The notes: generated by a model from the sequence alone, not told the origin. A stretch of DNA of 64,000 nt from Pacificitalea manganoxidans (GCF_002504165.1 NZ_CP021404.1:434001-498000), one strand, 5' to 3'. Shown: positions 1 to 7,332, counted from the stretch's first letter. Made by a program: numbers and translations.

Positions 1-33
1 CAAGGTCGCCGGTCGGGCGTCGCAACGAATGGC

Positions 34-345
34 TCAACCAAACGCAGTCGTTTCGCTCACCTCGATATCGGTGCTTTTCTCGCGGAGTGCGCGCATCTCT
101 CGCAATTGAGCGCTAATCTCCGCCGCGGTCATTTCATGTGGTTGCTTGCCTGGGCCATCTTCGCCTTTTGCATTCAGGTAACCCCCCGCTCGTAGGATGG
201 TCGTCGCGCATGTTGCTCGCGCTGGCGCAGGCGCTTTAACGTCGTTGCAGACTTCAAGCGCGGCGGTATACGCAGCCTCCGCGCCCTCCGTCTGAATGCG
301 TAGCAGGAGAGCTCTTTTTCGCGCATGTGCTTCGGTATGGTTCAT
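34..345 (-). CDS. Small helical protein, possibly terminase-small-subunit-like
   Basis: The protein has 103 residues from an ATG that overlaps the upstream TGA stop in an ATGA junction; a GGAAGG ribosome site lies about 8 nt upstream of that ATG, which is why it is preferred over the in-frame ATG at 360. The first part is a basic helix (HARKRALLL), followed by a KAPAPARATCATTIL segment and a charged C-terminal helix. The KAPAPARA-type helix is, from memory, seen in short proteins encoded next to terminase genes in alphaproteobacterial prophages. The position at the distal end of the island, directly after an HGG-motif protein, fits a packaging or DNA-binding role. No catalytic motif is visible, so the function is a guess. 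Confidence 0.6.
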   Translation of the reverse strand: MNHTEAHARKRALLLRIQTEGAEAAYTAALEVCNDVKAPAPARATCATTILRAGGYLNAKGEDGPGKQPHEMTAAEISAQLREMRALREKSTDIEVSETTAFG

Positions 346-956
346 CCGAAAACCTTCCATTCCAGTTCGTCGCGGGCTTCTGGCGGAGAAAAATCTCCAA
401 GCAACGCCAGTTTTTCTTTAACCGCCGCGATTTCCGCTTCGATAGCGATGTACTCGGGATCTTTCGTCGTCTGTGCTGCTGGCGTACGGGCGCAGATTTT
501 CGCAAAATCGGTGTTGCGTATGCGCTCTAGACGCACTGCCCGGCGAGCCTCTTTGCTGCCCACCGGGCGCGCGTGATGCCAGAGTTCGTGTCGGGTGCGC
601 TCCGCTTCGCTCATTCGCGCAATGCGCGCCTTTCTTCTCCGTCGTGCTCGCTCAAGGGCTTCGAGTTTCGCGTGCAGCTTCTGTGAAGCAACAGGGCTAT
701 TGCTCTCCGGCCACCGAGGTCGATGCCAGTTGTCGCCTTTCGGCGTCTTGCCCCCGTGAAGCCGGCAGCGCCCATTTTCCAACGGAAGATTCTGACACGG
801 GGCGCCATCGCTCTTTTTAGCGGCGCCGCATTTCGGGAGGAGGTGGCGCCGGGCGCGAAACCGAGCAAGTGCGGCGTCCGCAAGTTCGCGGAATTCGGCG
901 GAACGATGGTAGGCGCTCCAACCACCCATTCCTTTTCTGTTTCTTTTCGTGCTCAT
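342..956 (-). CDS. HGG-motif protein with CxxxxxxGxPC zinc-like box
   Basis: About 204 residues from ATG 956 (MSTKRNRKG); an in-frame ATG at 1052 would add 32 residues but has no better ribosome site. Around residues 40-75 it has the pattern CGAAKKSDGAPCQNLP followed by GRCRLHGGKTPKG. This matches the small family of mobile-element proteins with a C-x-x-x-x-x-x-G-x-P-C...C-x-x-H-G-G core, presumably a metal-binding knuckle. The remainder is strongly basic and helical (RARRRRKARIARMSEAERTRHELW) and ends in a coiled-coil-like stretch. Such proteins occur in prophages and islands, often near packaging genes, but their biochemical role is unknown to me. It is translationally coupled to the downstream small gene by an ATGA overlap. 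Confidence 0.7.
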   Translation of the reverse strand: MSTKRNRKGMGGWSAYHRSAEFRELADAALARFRARRHLLPKCGAAKKSDGAPCQNLPLENGRCRLHGGKTPKGDNWHRPRWPESNSPVASQKLHAKLEALERARRRRKARIARMSEAERTRHELWHHARPVGSKEARRAVRLERIRNTDFAKICARTPAAQTTKDPEYIAIEAEIAAVKEKLALLGDFSPPEARDELEWKVFG

Positions 957-1026
957 GCGCTGGGCCCCATTATCCGAACAGACCCTTGAGGTATCGCGCC
1001 TGCGGCCCCTGGGGTGCTGGGCACCC

Positions 1027-1150
1027 GTGGCAAGTGTGGCTTGCGCGCGCATTGGAGATAGAAAAAGTTACTCACGGAGTATTGGGAAAATATATAATAA
1101 GAAGAAGGAAAGGTAATTTCTGTGCCGCGCACACAAGCCACATTTGCCAC
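1027..1150. repeat. 24-bp inverted repeat flanking an A-rich spacer (candidate origin)
   Basis: The left arm 1027-1050 and right arm 1127-1150 are inverted copies of a 24-bp sequence with 21 matches (mismatches at arm positions 5, 7 and 17). The core is GCCACA-Y-TTGCCAC. The 76-bp spacer is rich in A and T (for example AAAATATATAATAAGAAG at 1087-1104). The element sits between the primase-helicase stop (1153) and the HGG-protein gene. Arms too far apart for a simple terminator, an adjacent AT-rich tract and a neighbouring replication gene together suggest a replication origin or a regulatory operator. This is inference from position and symmetry only. Confidence 0.5.
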
Positions 1151-1152
1151 AC

Positions 1153-3822
1153 TTACACCTCCGTACTCTCGATCGACCCACACTGCTGGCCGAGCAAATC
1201 TTTGCGGGCCTTGGCCGCACGCAAAATCGCGGCACGCTTTCTGGCGCGATCTTCAGCTTCCCAATGGGCCCGTTCCGAGAAGCGCGACGCAAGTTCTGGA
1301 TTAACTTCCCACCGAGATGGGCCCTCGGCGTCACGCGCTTTAGCGCGCACCCAGCCTAGCGTCTCAAGGGCGCGCATGACCGACGCCAATTTGCGCGTGT
1401 CGCGTAGAGATTTTTGCGCCTGGCCGGCGTCTCTCCTGCTGAACTCGACGATTTCTGGCCGTGCCAGCAGGTAGCCCGCGAAGCTTTTAGTTTCTTTTCC
1501 TGTGGGCTCCGGGTCGAAGTGTTGGCTATAAAACGCCCATGCATGCCGCAGCAGGAACTTTCCTAGGACGGCTGCACGAACAACTGTTCTTTCGTCGACC
1601 GGACAACTTGTCTCTACAAATCCCAAGGCTCGGTGACAGCGCCACATTTCTACAGCGTGCAAAGTTAGAACCAAGCGCGCCAAGGTTGCCCCCCACTTTG
1701 CGACATGACCCTGCCAGGCGACCGACGCGCTCGGCACGTGCGCTAAATCGCGGATCGCCAACCGGGCGCGTTCGAACTCTCGGAAGGCGCTCTCGGACAT
1801 GCGGAGTTCGGTGCTCCCGAAGTCCTGCTGAGCCAAAAAATGGACGAGTTCCCGGTATTGGCGCAGCGCTTCTGCATCTGGTTCAGCGTCTTCGCCGCCT
1901 GCTCGATCTAGGTCGTCCCCTACGACGAACAGAAACCGTTGCAGCATTCCGTCTTCGCCGAGATCGCGAGCCAGTTTTCCGATCCGGTCGGGTTGAGTGC
2001 CTGCGAGAATGCCCATCAGGGCACTTTCGGTGCGTCGCGCGCCTGCGCCGACCCGATCAACGTAGATCGGGCCCCCGTCGTAAAAGCGGAGGTACTGGCT
2101 CCTGTCTCCGCCGCCTCCGTTGCTTTTGTAGGCACCGAATTGGCCGAATGCTTGCGTCAGTTCGTCTGGCGCCTGCATCAACCCCCGTGGGTTCTCCGCG
2201 CTTAGGCTTACCAACTTTTCCATCGTCACGTCATCGACAAGCGTTCGTGGTACGGTTGGCTTTGGAGTGCCGCTTTTCTTTCGGCCGCGATTGTCCGCCT
2301 CCCACTGCGTTACTGCAGGCTTTGCGGCCGCCCAGCGCATGGCGTCCAGTTCGCGCAACGGCTTCAGTGCCGCATTTATGATGGGACTTTTCCCGCCCCC
2401 GGGATTGTCGACCAGCGCCACCCAAAGCGAACAAGGCACGCGCCATTCCGTGTCACGCAAACGGGGTAGAAGCTTCAGGCCACCTCCTACGGATCCGGCT
2501 ATCGTTGCGATTGCGGCCGCTGCTGCAAATGCAGGTGACACGCCTTTGCGGCGGCTTTCGCTGTCCACCCACCGCGTGAGCTCAGGCGGCAGTGCATTTT
2601 CGGGCAGGGCGGAGAGCTGGGTGAGGGGGGTGTCAGAGAAGATATCGACCGGCTCGCTCCAACCTGACGCGGCGCCGGTACTATTCGTCAATTTCGTGAA
2701 GAAATCTTCGGCTTCCCTTTCGCCTGGGATATTGACCCAATCCCGACCAAGTGCGCGAGGCGTCAACTTGCTATCGCGATCATCGCCTGCCTGTACGGCA
2801 CGGTCCCATACAAAAGCCAAGTGCGCGTAGTCTTCTTCAGTGTAGCCCCCGATGCGCTTAAGCGCACCCGAAAGAGCGGCGCGATAGGCCGACCCTGACT
2901 TATCGTCGCTCGCCAGCTTTCCCTCTCGCCAGAGGGCCATCAGAGAAGGCCTCTCGGCTAGATCCCTGTCGAACTGCGCGCGCAGCGCGTCCGGAAGCTC
3001 TGAATATGTTTCGACACAATTGTATCCCGAGTGCTCGATCGCAGAAATGGCCGCTTGTATCTCATCGTCGCGATCTGGCTCGACGTCGGCCACCAGAGGC
3101 TGAATACTTTTGCTGATTTCTGCGACGGAGCTTCGCGCAGACCGCTGGCAGACGACGCGTGCGGGCCGCCTCTGGCGTCCCTTGGCCAGTTTACCTGGGG
3201 TCGGGATGTTGTCTGGACCGGGAAGCCTCAAAAGCCGGTCGATGTTCTGCACTTCATCGCTTTGATAGTTGGGCCCGTGCATTTCTTGAATAAGCCCGCG
3301 CGCATGGGATTCTGCCCACTCAATGTGCTCTGCGTTAGCGGCAATTTTGGTGTTCAGAACCAACAGGGCTTGATAGCCGCCTCCGCTGTCCACGATAAAT
3401 GTGAACTGAGGATTTCTATAATTAGCGAGATGCTTTCGTATTTCAGCGCGGACGGTGTCCAGGTTGACGCCAGTTCGCGGATCGACGTCGACGCACAGCG
3501 CGCGGATCCGCCGAATATCGGATTTTCTCGGCTTCTTATCGGCACAATCAGCCGACACCTCGTTGAGAGTATAATACAGGTTTACGTCGCCGGCACGTGC
3601 ATCCACCCATGCTTTGATGGCCGCAAAATCGCCCGCGCGAAAAGTTTTTCCTTTTGGCGCGCGCTGTTGCGCTGGATCTAGCGCAACGAGATTATGCACG
3701 CCGCTCGGATCAAGCTGCTTTAGGAAGCCCGCGGCGACGTCGCCTGGCGTTTCTGAAGTGGGCGCAGTGTGCCCTATGTGGATAGCCTCTTGTTGGCTTG
3801 GGTCCGGAGTAGTATGTTTCAT
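1153..3822 (-). CDS. Primase-helicase replication protein (AEP-like N-terminus plus DUF3987)
   Basis: The protein has 889 residues. The start is taken at ATG 3822 (MKHTTP), where AGGG lies 6 nt upstream; the ATG at 3828 abuts the AGGG directly. Residues about 55-210 look like an archaeo-eukaryotic primase fold: CVDVDP near 110, then VDSGGGYQALLVL, then IDRLLRLPGPDN, the arrangement seen in RepB/Prim-Pol-type proteins of plasmids and satellites. From about residue 420 the sequence matches DUF3987 helicase-like proteins, with the P-loop VDNPGGGKSP near 475 and a later walker-B-like segment RGLMQAPDEL. It is the only replication gene visible and probably drives autonomous replication of the excised island. 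The family assignment is good; primase activity is inferred. Confidence 0.85.
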   Translation of the reverse strand: MKHTTPDPSQQEAIHIGHTAPTSETPGDVAAGFLKQLDPSGVHNLVALDPAQQRAPKGKTFRAGDFAAIKAWVDARAGDVNLYYTLNEVSADCADKKPRKSDIRRIRALCVDVDPRTGVNLDTVRAEIRKHLANYRNPQFTFIVDSGGGYQALLVLNTKIAANAEHIEWAESHARGLIQEMHGPNYQSDEVQNIDRLLRLPGPDNIPTPGKLAKGRQRRPARVVCQRSARSSVAEISKSIQPLVADVEPDRDDEIQAAISAIEHSGYNCVETYSELPDALRAQFDRDLAERPSLMALWREGKLASDDKSGSAYRAALSGALKRIGGYTEEDYAHLAFVWDRAVQAGDDRDSKLTPRALGRDWVNIPGEREAEDFFTKLTNSTGAASGWSEPVDIFSDTPLTQLSALPENALPPELTRWVDSESRRKGVSPAFAAAAAIATIAGSVGGGLKLLPRLRDTEWRVPCSLWVALVDNPGGGKSPIINAALKPLRELDAMRWAAAKPAVTQWEADNRGRKKSGTPKPTVPRTLVDDVTMEKLVSLSAENPRGLMQAPDELTQAFGQFGAYKSNGGGGDRSQYLRFYDGGPIYVDRVGAGARRTESALMGILAGTQPDRIGKLARDLGEDGMLQRFLFVVGDDLDRAGGEDAEPDAEALRQYRELVHFLAQQDFGSTELRMSESAFREFERARLAIRDLAHVPSASVAWQGHVAKWGATLARLVLTLHAVEMWRCHRALGFVETSCPVDERTVVRAAVLGKFLLRHAWAFYSQHFDPEPTGKETKSFAGYLLARPEIVEFSRRDAGQAQKSLRDTRKLASVMRALETLGWVRAKARDAEGPSRWEVNPELASRFSERAHWEAEDRARKRAAILRAAKARKDLLGQQCGSIESTEV

Positions 3823-3832
3823 GTGCATCCCT

Positions 3833-3871
3833 AAAGGTCGGTGGCTCCGCCAGAGCGCCGACCTTTTTTAT
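3833..3871 (+). terminator. 9-bp hairpin with T-run between two island genes
   Basis: AAAGGTCGG at 3833-3841 pairs with CCGACCTTT at 3858-3866, and the T-run continues to 3868. Read on the plus strand this is a good intrinsic terminator shape, and it could block transcription entering the island operon from the antisense side. On the minus strand the same hairpin lies just upstream of the primase AGGG ribosome site and overlaps the stop of the preceding HTH gene, so it could also modulate primase expression. Confidence 0.55.
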
Positions 3872-4098
3872 TTGGTGTTGTCGATCACGAGCCGCAGCCG
3901 TGGTGGCGTGGCTGCTTTTGCACGCGCCTGCGATCTTGCGATCTGGGCAGCGACGCTCGCGGCGCTCACCAAGATTTGCCGTTCGGTTCCGGAGCGGCGC
4001 TCTAACCGCCCATCGGCCATCCGATCATGAGCCCATGAGTAGGAGCGCCCTGCGCGCTTTGCTGCCTCGTTGAGTGTCATCCAGCGTGCGGTCAGCAT
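3868..4098 (-). CDS. Small helix-turn-helix DNA-binding protein
   Basis: 76 residues from ATG 4098, with GGGAG 8 nt upstream; a second in-frame ATG lies at 4080. The N-terminal half MTLNEAAKRAGRSYSWAHDR reads as a helix-turn-helix with a recognition helix, followed by DGRLERR and a basic Ala/Arg helix. The layout resembles MerR-like/excisionase-type small proteins. It lies immediately before the primase gene, separated by a hairpin, and probably regulates island replication or excision. It is the third small HTH protein in this operon. Confidence 0.65.
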   Translation of the reverse strand: MLTARWMTLNEAAKRAGRSYSWAHDRMADGRLERRSGTERQILVSAASVAAQIARSQARAKAATPPRLRLVIDNTK

Positions 4099-4173
4099 GT
4101 GCGTTCTCCCGGTATGCTACGTTGCCAAGGAGGCTCTGCCATTTAACCGTACAAGGCTGACTGATTTTTGTGC

Positions 4174-4923
4174 CTAAGTTTGCGCAGGCTCAAAACACCG
4201 CGTGGCCAATTCCAACGTTAGGCCGCTGTGCGGCACGCCTTGCAGTTTAGCCAGTATTTGGGAAGCAAGCGCTAAGCGGCTCAATTCGCGAGGACCGACG
4301 TACCCGTAATTCTCAACTGTGTGGCGGACCACGCTGAGTGTGAGCCCCATGCGTTTTGCTACCTGAGCATATCGCGACCGCGCAGAATGCGTCACGCCTG
4401 CCGGCGCGTTGACGATGGTGTCAAAATAGGCGGCCATGACGGCAGCTTTTGCTGAACTCGGCTTTGACCGGCGTTGCCAGTTTCGTTCTGCTTGGGTGGA
4501 CTTAAGGCGCGCTGCTTCGATTTTGGCCTCGGCCAGTGCGTCCAGTAAAAAGCGGCTATTTGGGTCGTCATAGATTGCGCGCACCGTCTCCGAAGCCTTA
4601 TCACTCACGAGTTCCACAGCGGCTTTCACGCTGTGGGTGGCGAGCAACGAGGGAACCAGGCGGGACGCTACGCTGCGTTCCAGTTCCCAGCGCATCAGCG
4701 TATCCCGATAATGTGCGGCACCTAGACGAAAAATCGGCACCCCCTCTTGGTCTAGGATACCTGCATCTAACCGCCAAACTTCGATCTGCGAAGTTACGTC
4801 GCCGAAATCCACGGGTTGGGGTTCACCTTCGCCTAGCGCGTTGTAGGCAGCCAGCAGGCTTCCGGGCTCAGGGTAGCGTAGAGGGGAAGGTTTGTGCGGG
4901 GGCTTTGAAGAACGCGCGCTCAC
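4174..4923 (-). CDS. Unknown island protein with C-terminal HTH-like segment
   Basis: About 249 residues starting at GTG 4923, which forms a GTGA overlap with the upstream TGA; upstream in-frame codons run antisense-like through the overlapping HTH gene and give low-complexity Arg-rich sequence, so the longer reading is rejected. The middle part is helical and acidic/basic mixed (ALAEAKIEAARLKSTQAE). The C-terminus SRYAQVAKRMGLTLSVVRH looks like a helix-turn-helix. I recognise no family. Position between alpA-like regulators and the replication gene suggests a regulatory or initiation accessory role. Confidence 0.6.
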   Translation of the reverse strand: MSARSSKPPHKPSPLRYPEPGSLLAAYNALGEGEPQPVDFGDVTSQIEVWRLDAGILDQEGVPIFRLGAAHYRDTLMRWELERSVASRLVPSLLATHSVKAAVELVSDKASETVRAIYDDPNSRFLLDALAEAKIEAARLKSTQAERNWQRRSKPSSAKAAVMAAYFDTIVNAPAGVTHSARSRYAQVAKRMGLTLSVVRHTVENYGYVGPRELSRLALASQILAKLQGVPHSGLTLELATRCFEPAQT

Positions 4924-5186
4924 TCCGCCGACCCCTCGGTCTTGAGGGCCGCGGTGCCGCGTCGAGGGGCAGCCGTCCACGGATCGGCGCCTTCTACCGC
5001 TTCGAGCACGCTCGATACAGTCACCGGCGTACGTCCAGCCAACTGGCGGAATTCTAGGCGCCCGCTCTTCTCGAGATTGTAAACGGAGGCCTTGGATACC
5101 GCCAAAATACCGGCGCACCGGGCGATAGTCACGAAAGCGCATTCGTGCCAATCTGGTTCGATTGTATTGCTTGGCGCTTTACGCAT
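4920..5186 (-). CDS. AlpA/HTH_17-like small regulator, second copy
   Basis: About 88 residues from ATG 5186 (MRKAPSNT), with GGATG about 10 nt upstream; a GTG at 5195 in frame would add three residues. The core ARCAGILAVSKASVYNLEK is a helix-turn-helix of the excisionase/AlpA type, followed by SGRLEFRQLAGRTPVTVSSV, which resembles the beta-wing and tail of HTH_17 domains. It overlaps the upstream HTH gene by 8 nt and the downstream gene by 4 nt, so translation is probably coupled. Likely a regulator of island genes or an excision directionality factor. Confidence 0.65.
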   Translation of the reverse strand: MRKAPSNTIEPDWHECAFVTIARCAGILAVSKASVYNLEKSGRLEFRQLAGRTPVTVSSVLEAVEGADPWTAAPRRGTAALKTEGSAE

Positions 5187-5391
5187 TTTCGCCACTCATC
5201 CACGCTTTTACGTCGCGGACGGTGAACCGCGGATGCCCTTCGATACGGGTCATGTGCGGGCCCCGCCCATCGGCGGCCCAGCGCTTAATGCTCACTAACG
5301 AAAAACCGGCCAATTTGGCGACTTGAGTGTAGGTGAGCAGCGCGCAAGGCGGCAGCTTATCCAGATCGGGAATATGAGCGCTTTGGGACAT
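5179..5391 (-). CDS. AlpA/HTH_17-like small regulator, first copy
   Basis: 70 residues from ATG 5391 with a perfect AGGAG 6 nt upstream, which fixes the start (an upstream ATG at 5502 lacks support). The sequence LLTYTQVAKLAGFSLVSIKRW is a clear AlpA/excisionase-type helix-turn-helix, followed by GHPRFTVRDVKAWM, the conserved beta-hairpin and C-terminal helix of HTH_17 proteins. In P4-like satellites and Gram-negative islands AlpA activates the integrase or satellite genes; that role is inferred here. First gene of the operon read from the promoter region at 5392-5613. Confidence 0.75.
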   Translation of the reverse strand: MSQSAHIPDLDKLPPCALLTYTQVAKLAGFSLVSIKRWAADGRGPHMTRIEGHPRFTVRDVKAWMSGENA

Positions 5392-5613
5392 GAGTTCTCC
5401 TGATCGTACCGGGCGAGCGGACGATTGTTGGACCACAGGTTGGGGTGGGTCTCTCAGGAAGGTCAGGAAAACGAGGAAAGCGCGGAAATCGAGACACGAC
5501 ATTTTGGATCATACGGTATCTCGGAACAGGCGCGCCGTCAAGATTTTTTTTAAGCTAAGCATCTGTTATATATACATATAATGGGCATACAGTAGGCATA
5601 TCGTCTCGTGACG
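5392..5613 (-). promoter_or_regulatory. AT-rich control region upstream of the island regulator operon
   Basis: This 222-nt gene-free stretch separates the integrase stop from the first AlpA-like gene. It contains a long A/T tract (TATATATACATATAATG around 5566-5582) and a run of eight T at about 5544-5551. A TTGACG hexamer is present on the minus strand near 5540, but no convincing -10 partner at 16-18 bp could be assigned. It most likely carries the operon promoter and operators for the small HTH proteins. Confidence 0.45.
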
Positions 5614-6888
5614 TTACCCAAAAACATCATGCTCTTTAGCCCCGACCGCAGATTCTAAATGGCCTGCCCACGCTGCAAAAGCGTTCCGAAGCGCTTCCTC
5701 GCAGCCATCACGGTTGTATCGGGCTTCGAGGTCTTCTCGTGCATGGCCCAGCGCCAATTCGGCAATCTCCCGATCGATGCCTAGGCGAGAAAGTCCGGTT
5801 CTGAATGTGCGGCGCAAATCATGCAAAGAGAAGTCCACTCCACAGGAGGCCACGAATCCTAGTTTGCCTTGTGTAGAGCTTCCTTGCCCACGCAAGTTGT
5901 TCCGATCCATGATTTTTGACCATCCGCTCATTGGCTGCCCGGTCCGGGGTGAAGGAAATACCCATTGCGGTCCTCGAGCGTCGACTGCGCAACTGGCAAA
6001 CACTCCCTCCAGCGCAGGTGCGATATAGACCGTATGGCCTCGCGCCTGCTTGGTGAAGGTGGCGGGCAGCTTGACGCATGCCTGCTTTCGATCAACCATT
6101 TCCCACATCAGGCGCGCGCCCTCATTTCGGCGGCACCCCGTCAGGATGAGGAAACGCATCATGCGTCCAAAGGCCGTGTCCGGAGTGGCGGCCGACCAGA
6201 TAGCGACGACCTCCGCGTCAGAGAGCGCGCGGCCCCGTGTGGTCCGTGCCACCCGCTCAGCACGTGTATCGCGGCGGCGTCTGTAGCCCGCCAACGGATT
6301 TGCATCGATTACGCGGGCGTCGAAAGTGCACCAATTCAAGAATGCGTTTAGCCGCGATCGGAATGTGCTACCCTTACTTCCTGTATCCGCTGCGTCCAGA
6401 CGCTCAATCATCTGCGCGATGTCGGATCCGCGGAGTTCCGAAATGTCGCGGTGCTTCAGGTGCTCCAATCGGCGTTGCAGCAAGCTTAGAACGTCGGTCC
6501 TGGTGACATACTGACGGCGGGCCAAATGCGCGTCGTAACGCTCAAGCATGGCACCCACACTCTTGGTTGCGCGTTGCTGGGTTGCGCGTCTTTCGGCTGC
6601 CGGGTCGCCCCCTGCTGCAACCCTGCCCAGCGCGGCGCGAGCGAGATTCCGCGCTTCTTTCACGTTAGGGACCGTGGCGGGCGATCCGATCTTTAGGCGC
6701 TTCGAGTTCGTGCCGCGTCCTGCTCCTTGCGGGCGGTACATCACGATGTATGTTTTGCTGTTCTCTCGCAGGCGCAGACCGAAATTTCGAACTTCAGCAT
6801 CCCATATAACAGCCTCTTTTCTGCCTGGCGGAAGTTCTGCCGCCTTGATGTTCGCGTCGGTCAACCGAACACGGGGGCTTTTCGTCAT
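5614..6888 (-). CDS. int: Tyrosine recombinase integrase (P4-like, with arm-binding DUF4102-type N-terminus)
   Basis: 424 residues from ATG 6888 (MTKSPRVRLTD); a further ATG at 6930 adds a Cys/Pro-rich stretch not typical of the family. The N-terminus RLTDANIKAAELPPGRKEAV followed by DAEVRNFGLRLREN is the DUF4102-like arm-binding domain, then a SAM-like core-binding domain, then the catalytic domain: Arg in LTGCRRNEG (about 260), Lys in FTKQARGHTVYIAP, HDLRR (about 356-360), GHARED (about 382) and Tyr in LEARYNR (about 391). All catalytic residues are present, so the enzyme is likely active. It catalyses site-specific integration and excision; the tRNA-Pro fragment 140 bp upstream is its presumed attachment site. 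Confidence 0.93.
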   Translation of the reverse strand: MTKSPRVRLTDANIKAAELPPGRKEAVIWDAEVRNFGLRLRENSKTYIVMYRPQGAGRGTNSKRLKIGSPATVPNVKEARNLARAALGRVAAGGDPAAERRATQQRATKSVGAMLERYDAHLARRQYVTRTDVLSLLQRRLEHLKHRDISELRGSDIAQMIERLDAADTGSKGSTFRSRLNAFLNWCTFDARVIDANPLAGYRRRRDTRAERVARTTRGRALSDAEVVAIWSAATPDTAFGRMMRFLILTGCRRNEGARLMWEMVDRKQACVKLPATFTKQARGHTVYIAPALEGVFASCAVDARGPQWVFPSPRTGQPMSGWSKIMDRNNLRGQGSSTQGKLGFVASCGVDFSLHDLRRTFRTGLSRLGIDREIAELALGHAREDLEARYNRDGCEEALRNAFAAWAGHLESAVGAKEHDVFG

Positions 6889-6898
6889 GATTGATCTC

Positions 6899-7020
6899 GG
6901 GCAGCACATGGGCAGCACGGGGTGAGCCACCTTCTGATATCTTCTGAGATCATGGGCTACTTATATCGTCAACAAAATATAGCTATAGAAGCAAAATTTG
7001 TTCGCTCTGATTTAATCTGA
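6899..7020. repeat. Short direct repeats next to the att site (candidate integrase arm sites)
   Basis: GGGCAGCAC occurs at 6899-6907 and 6910-6918, one helical turn apart. TTCTGATATC at 6932-6941 is followed directly by TTCTGAGATC at 6942-6951. TCTGA recurs at 7006-7010 and 7016-7020, again 10 bp apart, bordering the tRNA fragment. Helically phased repeats between an integrase gene and its core site are the usual appearance of arm-type and excisionase binding sites; that function is inferred. Confidence 0.5.
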
Positions 7021-7027
7021 TCCTTTG

Positions 7028-7082
7028 GAGCACTGTCTTCGGGAGGCAGGGGTCGGAGGTTCGAATCCTCTCACTCCGACCA
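7028..7082 (+). tRNA. 3' fragment of tRNA-Pro(CGG), attachment-site copy
   Basis: Folding by eye gives an anticodon stem 7033-7037/7045-7049, loop 7038-7044 with anticodon CGG at 7040-7042, T-stem 7055-7059/7067-7071 around TTCGAAT, acceptor 3' strand CACTCCG at 7072-7078, discriminator A and encoded CCA at 7080-7082. The D-arm 3' strand GAGC is present but no 5' CGGAGTG acceptor strand or D-loop precedes it. The fragment therefore marks one att junction; an intact copy is expected at the other island end, outside the window. It is not expected to give a functional tRNA. Confidence 0.85.
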
Positions 7083-7277
7083 ATAAATCCAAGAAATCAG
7101 ATACCGCGTTTTCGTCCCCCCTCAGGTGACGCTGGCATGGCGTATGGCGTCTGGCAGCCCGCCGGGACGGGTCCGAATCTGCTTGCGAAGTTGCTCGCAA
7201 TTTCGGCGGTTTCGCGCCCGGCCCAAACCGGGAGTCACGTTGCCGTGACCCTCCGGCGGAGGAAGGTGCGATGCCGC

Positions 7278-7308
7278 TTGACCTGCCTTCGGTGGCAGGA
7301 GATTTAGA
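7278..7308 (+). promoter_or_regulatory. MerR/CueR-type copper promoter
   Basis: TTGACC at 7278-7283 and TTTAGA at 7303-7308 are separated by 19 bp, the long spacer typical of MerR-family promoters. The spacer holds the dyad CCTGCC-N6-GGCAGG (7282-7287, 7294-7299). It lies about 25-30 bp upstream of the first gene of the copper cluster. The layout matches known CueR/copA promoters; no cueR-like gene lies in the window. Confidence 0.65.
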
Positions 7309-7332
7309 CGCCAGAACAATGAGGTGTCCATC

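Larger units (their letters stand above)
1..7082 (-). mobile_element. Right-hand part of an integrated island in tRNA-Pro(CGG), satellite-like gene order
   Basis: Eight co-oriented minus-strand genes lie between the window edge and a tRNA-Pro 3' fragment at 7028-7082. They are an integrase, three small HTH proteins, an unknown protein, a primase-helicase, an HGG-motif protein and a small TerS-like protein. Base composition is visibly less GC-rich than in the flank, with AT-rich stretches at 1070-1120, 5550-5600 and 6955-7020. Several genes overlap by 4 to 13 nt, indicating one or two compact operons. No capsid, portal, tail or lysis gene is visible in this part. The order int, alpA, pri/rep, packaging-like is known from Gram-negative phage-inducible chromosomal islands; assignment to that class is inference because the left end lies outside the window. 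A defective prophage or another integrative element remains possible. Confidence 0.75.
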
